Origin: Haloarcula regularis
Lineage (GTDB): Archaea > Halobacteriota > Halobacteria > Halobacteriales > Haloarculaceae
Direction: 5' to 3'
Length of the DNA stretch: 64,000 nucleotides
Assembly (NCBI RefSeq): GCF_029338315.1
Contig: NZ_CP119794.1
Coordinates: 1,984,001-2,048,000 of the forward strand
Shown: positions 58,270 to 64,000 of the stretch, piece after piece
How the letters are laid out: each line of letters opens with the position of its first letter
How positions within the stretch are numbered: the first letter of the stretch is position 1
Position numbers and translations under genes: made by a program
The notes under the pieces: generated by a model
Seen by the model: only the letters and a program-made list of their open reading frames with translations
What the model was told of the DNA's origin: nothing
Databases searched by the model: none

Positions 58270-59261
58270 GCGAGGTCGGTGCCCACGAGAGAGAAGTCGA
58301 GTCCGTCCCCGGCCTCGCGGGCGTTCTCGTAGGCGACGTGTGCGGCCGCGACGTCCTGAATGGCCAGCCCCGTCGAGTCGAACAGGGTGATGCCGTCCCC
58401 GTCGGTCCGGCCCGCCAGGTCGCCGGCGACGATGGCGCCGAGTTCGCCGTAGATGTCGTCGTCCAAGAGCGTGCCCTCGCTCCAGGGGACGTTGATCTCG
58501 CCGGAGTGGGTGCACTGCTCGTAGTCGTCGATGACGAGTTTCGCGTCCAGCAGCGTCCGGTCGTCGTGCTCGTGTTTCCCCGCGGCGTCGGCGCCGATGG
58601 CGTTGACGTGGGTGTGCGCGCCCAGCCACTCGCGGTCGACGATGGGCGACTCGACGGGCGTTATCGTCGAGAGGACGTCACAGCCCGCGGCGTCCTCGAT
58701 GCTGCCCGCGCGCACGTCGAACCGGTCGGCGAAGTGGTCGACGAACGCCCGCTGTTTCTCCTCGCTCCGGTCGGCGACGACCACCGTCTCGATGTCCCTG
58801 ACGGCGGCGATGGCCTCCAGCTGGGTGTAGGACTGAACGCCCGCCCCCACGAGGCCTAGCGACGTCGCGTCCGGGACCGCAAGGTGGTCGGTGGCGACGG
58901 CGGCGGCCGCGCCGGTCCGCAAGCGAGTGAGGACGGTCCCGTCCATCACCGCGAGCGGGAACGCCGTCTCGGGGTCCGAGTAGATGAGCGTCCCGAGCAC
59001 CGTCGGCAGGTCGTGGTCGCTGGGGTTGTCCGTGTGGACGTTGACCCACTTGACCGCCGCGGCGTCCCACCCGTCGGCGTTCACGTAGGCCGGCATCGAC
59101 CGGAAGTCGCCGTTGTACTGTGGCAGGTCGATGTAGGACTTGGCGGGCATGATGGTGTGTCCGCGCGCGTCGGCCGCGAACGCGGCCTCGACGGCGTCGA
59201 CGACCGCTGGCAGGTCGGCGTGTGTTTCGACCGCGTCGGGACCGAGCAACAGCGTCTGCAT
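58266..59261 (-). CDS. ornithine cyclodeaminase/alanine dehydrogenase family
   Basis: 331 residues of the mu-crystallin fold. The substrate Arg/Lys region is RSMPAYVNADGWDAAAVKWV, then the nucleotide site LGLVGAGVQSYTQLEAIAAV near residue 128, and TITPVESPIVDREWLGAHTH and NAIGADAAGKHE further on. Archaeal members include NAD-dependent alanine dehydrogenase and ornithine cyclodeaminase, which sequence alone does not separate. The ATG at 59261 follows GTATAAG by about 25 nt; upstream open frame is meaningless. It shares a 76 bp intergenic region with the divergent lipoprotein gene. Confidence 0.88.
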   Translation of the reverse strand: MQTLLLGPDAVETHADLPAVVDAVEAAFAADARGHTIMPAKSYIDLPQYNGDFRSMPAYVNADGWDAAAVKWVNVHTDNPSDHDLPTVLGTLIYSDPETAFPLAVMDGTVLTRLRTGAAAAVATDHLAVPDATSLGLVGAGVQSYTQLEAIAAVRDIETVVVADRSEEKQRAFVDHFADRFDVRAGSIEDAAGCDVLSTITPVESPIVDREWLGAHTHVNAIGADAAGKHEHDDRTLLDAKLVIDDYEQCTHSGEINVPWSEGTLLDDDIYGELGAIVAGDLAGRTDGDGITLFDSTGLAIQDVAAAHVAYENAREAGDGLDFSLVGTDLA

Positions 59262-59280
59262 ACCCGACGGTGGGTCGTCG

Positions 59281-59317
59281 GCCCACTTATACCCCACTCG
59301 CCAGTGGCGTTTTATCG
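59281..59317. promoter_or_regulatory. divergent promoter pair
   Basis: Within 76 bp between two starts there is a minus-strand box GGTATAAG (59286-59293) for the cyclodeaminase-like gene and a plus-strand box GTTTTATC (59309-59316) for the lipoprotein gene. Both are about 25 nt from their ATG. Confidence 0.65.
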
Positions 59318-59337
59318 CGTCGGGCCGTGGCCCGCGT

Positions 59338-60183
59338 ATGGACGCGGCCGTCCGTACCGCCGTACTCGCGCTCTGCCTGGTCACGGCCGGGTGCACCGGG
59401 TTCGTCGGGAGCGACCCGGGCAGGTCGGAGACGGTGACGCCGGCACCGGTGCCCGAATCGCCGCCCGCGGTCCTCGCCCCCGGCCTCTCCGAGGCGGGGG
59501 TACGCGACGTGGACACCCTCGTGCGGGCCCACGTCTCCGGCCTCTCGAACACCTCCTACACCGTCGAGCACCGCCGGACGGTCGACGGCGCGGACGGGAC
59601 GCGACAGGTCGACCAGACGACCCGCGCCGAGATCAGCGCCGGGTACCAGTCCTACACTGCGGTCCGGACCATCACGGGCCCGGCAGTCACCGACCAGGTG
59701 ATCCGAACCCGCTCCGAGGACCGCCGCGCCATCCAGTGGATACTGGGCGACGGGACCAACAGCAGCAGAATCATCTCCGACGGGCGCGGCATCGGCGCGC
59801 CGCCGCTCCCGCCCCGCGAAGCCCTGTTCTTCGAGCCGACCTACCACTCGCGCATCAGGGCGCTCTTGCTCGGCGCGAACGTGACCGCCGTCGTTCCGGT
59901 CCGTGTGGACGACGGCGAGGCGCGCGGGCCACGTCGCTACCGGGTCCACGCGAACGGCGCGGCCGACCGGTCCCAGTTCCCGGTCGACGCCGCCGACCGG
60001 GTCGGCGACGTCAGTTTCACCGCCACGGTGACGTCGTCGGGTGTCGTCCAGTCGTACGACCTCCAGTACACCGTCGTCCGCAACGGCAGCACGCTCCGCG
60101 TGACAGAGTCGCTTCGCTACACCGACCTGGGCGTCACGACCGTCGAGACGGACGCTGTCGGACCGAACGGGACCGGCGAGTGA
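59338..60183 (+). CDS. predicted secreted lipoprotein
   Basis: 281 residues. The signal runs MDAAVRTAVLALCLVTAGC with a lipobox (VTAGC), so the mature protein would be anchored by Cys19 to the outside of the membrane. It is followed by a Pro/Thr-rich spacer and a mostly beta domain with many Thr (SNTSYTVEHRRTVDGADG; TRAEISAGYQSYTAV). This is the layout of a widespread haloarchaeal lipoprotein family of unknown function that resembles LolA/LppX-like folds in pattern. It starts about 25 nt after GTTTTATC. Confidence 0.8.
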   Translation: MDAAVRTAVLALCLVTAGCTGFVGSDPGRSETVTPAPVPESPPAVLAPGLSEAGVRDVDTLVRAHVSGLSNTSYTVEHRRTVDGADGTRQVDQTTRAEISAGYQSYTAVRTITGPAVTDQVIRTRSEDRRAIQWILGDGTNSSRIISDGRGIGAPPLPPREALFFEPTYHSRIRALLLGANVTAVVPVRVDDGEARGPRRYRVHANGAADRSQFPVDAADRVGDVSFTATVTSSGVVQSYDLQYTVVRNGSTLRVTESLRYTDLGVTTVETDAVGPNGTGE

Positions 60184-60393
60184 GAGTCCCCGGGCGGGCC
60201 CGGCTGTGGTGAGACTCCGGGTGAAACGTTTTGCTCTCGCTGGTGGAAGAGTATCGTACGGTCGAATCGAGACCGAGTACGGCAATCGACGGCGGCAGTG
60301 GAGCGCCGGGGCGCACGTACCCCGCGCCGAACGCGTGAGCCACCCCGGCTCGCGAGAGCGGACGTCCGCCGACGCCAGGAACCAGTGACACTA

Positions 60394-60642
60394 ATGAAAA
60401 ACACCGATGCGCCCGGTCGAACGCGGACGATGAGCGAACAGATAGTCAGGGCAGTTGCAGACAACAGGGGCGTCGACCCCCGCGACCTGGAAGCGTCGCT
60501 GTACAGCGCCATCAACCCGGACGCCCTCGATGCGCTCTTTGCTCGCGCTTCCGGCGAGTCCACCGTGCAGCGCCTCCAGTTCCACTATCTCGGTCACGCC
60601 GTCACCGTCGAGGGCGACGGCACCGTCACGGTGACCGACTGA
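60394..60642 (+). CDS. HalOD1 domain protein
   Basis: 82 residues. The HalOD1 output domain occupies residues 14-82: IVRAVADNRGVDPRDLE, YSAINPDALDALFARASG, LQFHYLGHAVTVEGDGTVTV. The domain is often the output end of haloarchaeal sensor proteins, but here it stands alone. The start may be the ATG at 60394 or the one at 60430 (MSEQIVRA), the latter about 30 nt after CTAATGAAAAA. Function unknown. Confidence 0.8.
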   Translation: MKNTDAPGRTRTMSEQIVRAVADNRGVDPRDLEASLYSAINPDALDALFARASGESTVQRLQFHYLGHAVTVEGDGTVTVTD

Positions 60643-61031
60643 CGCCGGCGCCGTCGCTGACGAGAGGCGTCTCGGCGACCGGAGAACGAAACGCGTCGGA
60701 GAGAGGGAGAGTGGTAGTCAGCGAGCGGTGCGTTGGTCGACGGGGAGAGCTGGCATCCGCGGCCGGAGGCCGCGGTTCTCGGAATCGCCGCGGGCGAGGT
60801 CGCAAAGCGACCTCGAATGCGAACGGCGAAGCCGTGAGCACGGCGATTCCGCCTTTTTCCCCACGTTTTTGCCCGAACGAGCGCCGCTTCGCGGCGCGAG
60901 TGAGGTGCAAACAGTGGGCTCACCTCGCGGGTCACTGCTCACGGGCCGTTCGGCTCGTTCGCTTTCGAGGCGCTCCGCGCCTCGCATTCCCCGCTCGGTA
61001 TCGAGGTTCTTCGCGTTGGTCAGAACCTCGC
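60643..61031. other. 389 bp gap full of GC-rich hairpins
   Basis: No gene seen. At least five short perfect or near-perfect palindromes follow each other: GCGGCCGGAGGCCGC (60761-60775 area), CGAGGTCGCAAAGCGACCTCG (60793-60813 area), GGCGAAGCC, GAGCGCCGCTTCGCGGCGC (60880-60898 area), GAGGCGCTCCGCGCCTC (60967-60983 area). With the T runs nearby these probably form terminators for the thermosome gene. Confidence 0.6.
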
Positions 61032-62717
61032 TTACATCATGCCGCCCATGCCGCCGCCCATACCGCCCATGCCGCCACCCATGCCGCCGCCCATACCGCC
61101 GGGGCCGCCCTCGTCCTCGTCGCCTTCGGTCGAGAGGTCGCCCGCGGCGATGATGTCGTCGATCTTGAGCACCAGGTTCGCGGCCTCGGCGGCCGAGGAG
61201 ATGGCCTGGCGCTTGGCGTGTTCGGGTTCGACGACGCCGGCCTCAAGCGTGTCCTCGACCTCGCCGGAGAAGACGTTCAGACCGGCGCTGACCTCGCCGC
61301 TCTCGTGGGCCGCACGCAGGTCGACAAGCGTGTCGATGCTGTCGATCCCGGCGTTCTCGGCGAGGGTGCGCGGGATGATCTCGAGCGCGTCGGCGAAGGC
61401 CTCGACGGCGAGCTGCTCGCGGCCCTCGACGGAGTCGGCGTAGTCACGCAGGCGCCGGGCGACCTCGACCTCGGGGGCGCCCCCGCCACCGAGGACCTTC
61501 CCGTTGGCGACGGTGGAGGTGACGACGTCCATCGCGTCCTCGACGCCGCGCTCGAGCTCGTCGACGACGTGCTCGGTGGAGCCACGGAGCAGGAGCGTGA
61601 CGCCGTGGGCGTCCTCGCCGGTGCCCTCGATGTAGAACAGGCCCTGCTTCTCGTCGCGAGTGACCGTGCCGTGGCCGAGGTCGGCCTCGCTTGCGGTGTC
61701 CAGGTCGGAGACGACGCTGGCGTCGAGCACCTCCTTGAGGAACTCGATGTCGGACTTCTTGGCGCGCTTGATGGCCAGGATGCCCTTCTGGGCGAGGTAG
61801 TGCTGGGCCATGTCGTCGATGTTCTTCTGACAGAGCAGGACGTTGGCGCCGGTGGCCTCGACTTTCTCGACCATGTCGCGCAGCTGCTTTTCCTCCTGGT
61901 CGAGGAAGGTCTGCAGCTGGTCGGGGCTGTCGACGGAGAGCTGGGCGTCGACCTCGGTGTCGTCGAGCTCGATGGCCGTGTCCATCAGGAGGACCTTCGC
62001 GTCCTCGACCGCCGTGGGCATCTCCTCGTGGACGGGGTCCTTGTCGATGACGGCGCCCTCCAGGAGTTCGGAGTTGCCGGCCGAGCGGCCGGTCTGGGTC
62101 TCGATGTCGAGGTACTCGAGGTCGGCGACGACGCTGCCGTCCTCGGCCTCGACGGTGACGGCCTGGACCGCGTCGACGATGAGCTGGGCAAGGAGGCCCT
62201 TGTTGAGCTCGGCGCCCTTGCCGGTCATGGAGGTCTCGGCGACCTTCTTCAGCAGTTCCTCGTCGTCGCGGTCGACGTCGGTGGCGATCTCGGCGAGCGC
62301 GGACTTGGCCTCGGCGGCGGCCATGTCGAACCCGCTGATGATGGCCGACGGGTGGATGTCCTGCTCTAAGAGGTCCTCGGCGTTCTTCAGGAGCTCGCCG
62401 GCGATGGCGACGGCGGAGGTGGTGCCGTCACCGGCCTCGTCCTCCTGTGTCTCGGCGACCTCGACGATCATCGAGGCCGTCGGGTTGTCGATGTCCATCT
62501 CCCGGAGGATGGTGACGCCGTCGTTCGTGACGGTTACGTCGCCAAGCGAGGAGACGAGCATCTTGTCCATGCCCTTCGGTCCGAGCGTCGACCGGACCGA
62601 CTCGGCGACCGCACGGGCGGCCGAGATGTTGTGTTCCTGTGCAGACTTGTCTTTCATCCGCTGGGCGTCTTCGCCCAGGATGATCATCGGCTGGCCCTGC
62701 ATCTGGCGCTGACTCAT
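61032..62717 (-). CDS. thermosome subunit, canonical
   Basis: 561 residues of a group II chaperonin. ATP-site motifs are standard: TLGPKGMDKML near residue 44, TNDGVTIL with the Asp at residue 66, and GDGTTSAVAIAGELL near residue 95. The tail is a long Gly/Met repeat (GGMGGGMGGMGG). It makes the cage complex that folds cytoplasmic proteins. The ATG at 62717 lies about 27 nt after a very clear TTTATATA box, the sort of strong promoter heat-shock chaperonins have. Compare the variant at 12515, which keeps the same register but lacks Asp66. Confidence 0.96.
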   Translation of the reverse strand: MSQRQMQGQPMIILGEDAQRMKDKSAQEHNISAARAVAESVRSTLGPKGMDKMLVSSLGDVTVTNDGVTILREMDIDNPTASMIVEVAETQEDEAGDGTTSAVAIAGELLKNAEDLLEQDIHPSAIISGFDMAAAEAKSALAEIATDVDRDDEELLKKVAETSMTGKGAELNKGLLAQLIVDAVQAVTVEAEDGSVVADLEYLDIETQTGRSAGNSELLEGAVIDKDPVHEEMPTAVEDAKVLLMDTAIELDDTEVDAQLSVDSPDQLQTFLDQEEKQLRDMVEKVEATGANVLLCQKNIDDMAQHYLAQKGILAIKRAKKSDIEFLKEVLDASVVSDLDTASEADLGHGTVTRDEKQGLFYIEGTGEDAHGVTLLLRGSTEHVVDELERGVEDAMDVVTSTVANGKVLGGGGAPEVEVARRLRDYADSVEGREQLAVEAFADALEIIPRTLAENAGIDSIDTLVDLRAAHESGEVSAGLNVFSGEVEDTLEAGVVEPEHAKRQAISSAAEAANLVLKIDDIIAAGDLSTEGDEDEGGPGGMGGGMGGGMGGMGGGMGGMM

Positions 62718-62742
62718 AATCAGTCGAGAGATTGCATGTGGT

Positions 62743-62754
62743 TCTATATAAATG
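62743..62754 (-). promoter_or_regulatory. strong TATA box of the thermosome gene
   Basis: The minus strand reads CATTTATATAGA, 26-37 nt before the ATG at 62717. It gives a very short leader. Confidence 0.8.
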
Positions 62755-62892
62755 TGGGGGTTACGGTCGGGCGACCGGACGGCCGACCGGCGTCAGCGAG
62801 CGCCGAGAACCACCGTACTGCGACGGATAGCCGGCGTTCGTGTGGTACGCCGTAGCACGTTATCCCGACAGACCGTGGGAGTCTTTATATAT

Positions 62893-63282
62893 TCACTCGA
62901 CCGGTTCGCGCCAGTTGACGATGACAGTGCCCACGACGAACGCGTCGTCGCCGTCGGTGTTCCGACGGAACTGGAGGGTGTTCTCGCCCTCTCTGAGGTG
63001 ATCGACTGCGAGCGTATCCATCCAGTACTGCCACCGGTCGCCCGTCGCGATGTCGAACCCGGAGAGCGCGGCCCCGTTGACCAGGATGTCGTGGCCGTAG
63101 TCGCCGACGTCGAACACCTGCATCTCGACGTAGGCGTCGCGCGGGTCGGCCGTCGGCACCTCGAAGATCCGTTCGTCGGACGCGTCGCCGGTGAACTCGG
63201 CCCACGGCACGTCCAGCGAGTCCGCCGACGGACCGAGATGTTGCTGGAACGCACAGCGCGCATAGTTGGCACGGTAGGGCAT
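62893..63282 (-). CDS. haloarchaeal protein of unknown function
   Basis: 129 residues, beta-rich and acidic, opening MPYRANYARCAFQQHLGPSA and including VPWAEFTGDASDERIFEVPT, VFDVGDYGHDILVN, GENTLQFRRNTDGDD. It reads as a jelly-roll or carbohydrate-binding-like sandwich (the VNGAALSGFDI turn), but I cannot assign a role; I recall a haloarchaeal DUF with this pattern. The ATG at 63282 follows TTTATGTA by about 27 nt, which favours it over the ATG at 63309. Confidence 0.75.
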   Translation of the reverse strand: MPYRANYARCAFQQHLGPSADSLDVPWAEFTGDASDERIFEVPTADPRDAYVEMQVFDVGDYGHDILVNGAALSGFDIATGDRWQYWMDTLAVDHLREGENTLQFRRNTDGDDAFVVGTVIVNWREPVE

Positions 63283-63354
63283 ACTCGACGTGTCGGACGG
63301 GGAATACATAAACGAGACCCCCGACGGGGTGCGGCGGCGACGGGCAGCGACGAG

Positions 63355-63666
63355 TCAGGACTCGCCGCGACGGAACCGGGCGATTAGTAACGTCCCGACC
63401 CGGGCGAGGACGTACAGCGCGGCCGTCGCAACGGTGAGCGCGACGACGGCCGGCCAGAGCAACTCGACTCGGGTGACCAGCTCGTATACCAGGCGCAGCT
63501 GCTCGATCCGGGTCGCCCGTAGCACGGTGGCCAGGACCGAGAGGCCGACAGTCAGGAGCACGGCGACGGCCAGCCAGAACGCGAGGATGCCCGCGAGTAC
63601 GGCCGCCTCGGAGAGCGCCCAGCGGAGGCGATCCCCGACGGTGCCGGTGAGCTGTGAGGGTGCCAT
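63355..63666 (-). CDS. small membrane protein, two to three helices
   Basis: 103 residues with hydrophobic stretches near residues 20-48 (AVLAGILAFWLAVAVLLTVG) and 70-93 (WPAVVALTVATAALYVLARV), and a basic end (ARFRRGES). Not recognised. The ATG at 63666 is preceded by CCTTTTTTGCC about 25 nt upstream. It is followed on the same strand by the unknown protein at 63282 after 72 bp, and is divergent to the DUF460 gene. Confidence 0.68.
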   Translation of the reverse strand: MAPSQLTGTVGDRLRWALSEAAVLAGILAFWLAVAVLLTVGLSVLATVLRATRIEQLRLVYELVTRVELLWPAVVALTVATAALYVLARVGTLLIARFRRGES

Positions 63667-63781
63667 ATCCGGTGATCGAACCGCCGGCAAAAAAGGGCCG
63701 GTGCACGCTCAAAGGCTGGTTGCAGCGACGCCGGGGCCGTGCGGAAACGGATTTATTAGCGCGTACGACCTACGCCTGTGC

Positions 63782-64000
63782 GTGAACCGCACGGCAGCGC
63801 TCGACGCCGTCGTCTTCGGGGTCGACATCCAGAGCGGTGACGTCCGCGGGGACGCCCCCTCCTACGCGCTGGTGACGTTCGACGGCGAGCACGTCGAGCG
63901 GGACGTCGTCTCGCGACGGAAACTGCGACGGAAGATAGAGAGCGACGAACCGGCCATCGTCGCGACGGACAACATGTACGAACTGGCCGCCGACAAGGAC
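63782..64000 (+). CDS. DUF460 family protein, C-terminus cut by window edge
   Basis: The first 73 residues only, from GTG 63782: MNRTAALDAVVFGVDIQSGD, VRGDAPSYALVTFDGEHVE, IVATDNMYELAADKD. This matches the opening of archaeal DUF460 proteins, which carry an RNase H-like fold; the Asp residues in FGVDIQSGD and ATDN fit its acidic site. Function not established. An ATTTATTAGC box at 63750-63759 lies about 25 nt upstream and fixes the GTG as start. No stop within the window. Confidence 0.8.
   Translation, partial: MNRTAALDAVVFGVDIQSGDVRGDAPSYALVTFDGEHVERDVVSRRKLRRKIESDEPAIVATDNMYELAADKD

Overview
The window is chromosomal DNA from a halophilic archaeon (class Halobacteria). Three things support this: very GC-rich codon usage with acidic proteins, mostly leaderless genes preceded by TATA-like boxes about 25-30 nt upstream, and a 16S-tRNA-Ala-23S-5S rRNA operon of haloarchaeal sequence. 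Markers include two thermosome subunits, an MC1 chromosomal protein, CheF, HalOD1, archaeal EndA and Hel308. Gene content is most like Haloarcula relatives, but the genus is not settled from sequence alone.

Layout. 1-12.5 kb: an acyl-CoA catabolic region. A minus-strand group (MFS transporter running off the left edge, two MaoC-like hydratases, an orphan sugar-type ABC ATPase) lies divergent to a plus-strand group (two acyl-CoA dehydrogenases, class III CoA-transferase, enoyl-CoA hydratase, SDR, inositol-phosphatase-like enzyme, MBL hydrolase, acyl-CoA synthetase). 12.5-17 kb: a divergent thermosome subunit, a GH88/105 hydrolase, a gamma carbonic anhydrase and a DMT permease. 17-22.5 kb: an accessory island with lower GC, pseudogene fragments, an Mrr-like nuclease with a membrane anchor, a UPF0175 protein, a SWIM protein and a TumE-like toxin-antitoxin pair, ending at tRNA-Cys. 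22.5-28.6 kb: the rRNA operon on the minus strand, with bulge-helix-bulge processing stems, a tRNA-like element before 5S, and tandem, leader and spacer promoters. 29-43.5 kb: housekeeping genes (MC1, pyrD, pheST, trpS-endA, a zinc-finger protein, Hel308). 43.5-52.5 kb: lipA and a pyruvate/2-oxoacid dehydrogenase set (E1 alpha, E1 beta, E2, E3) with cheF inserted on the opposite strand. 52.5-64 kb: aldo/keto reductase, pheA, hsp20-bcp, leuS, an ornithine-cyclodeaminase-like enzyme, a lipoprotein, HalOD1, the main thermosome gene and a DUF460 protein cut by the right edge.

How it works together. lipA makes the lipoyl cofactor needed by the adjacent dehydrogenase. EndA, encoded with trpS, is the enzyme expected to cut the bulge-helix-bulge motifs around 16S and 23S in this same window. 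The first 12.5 kb reads as one uptake, activation and beta-oxidation-type pathway of unknown substrate.

Caution: at least six otherwise intact genes, including essential ones such as trpS, carry a small frameshift, often in a homopolymer. Several of these are probably sequencing errors rather than true pseudogenes.
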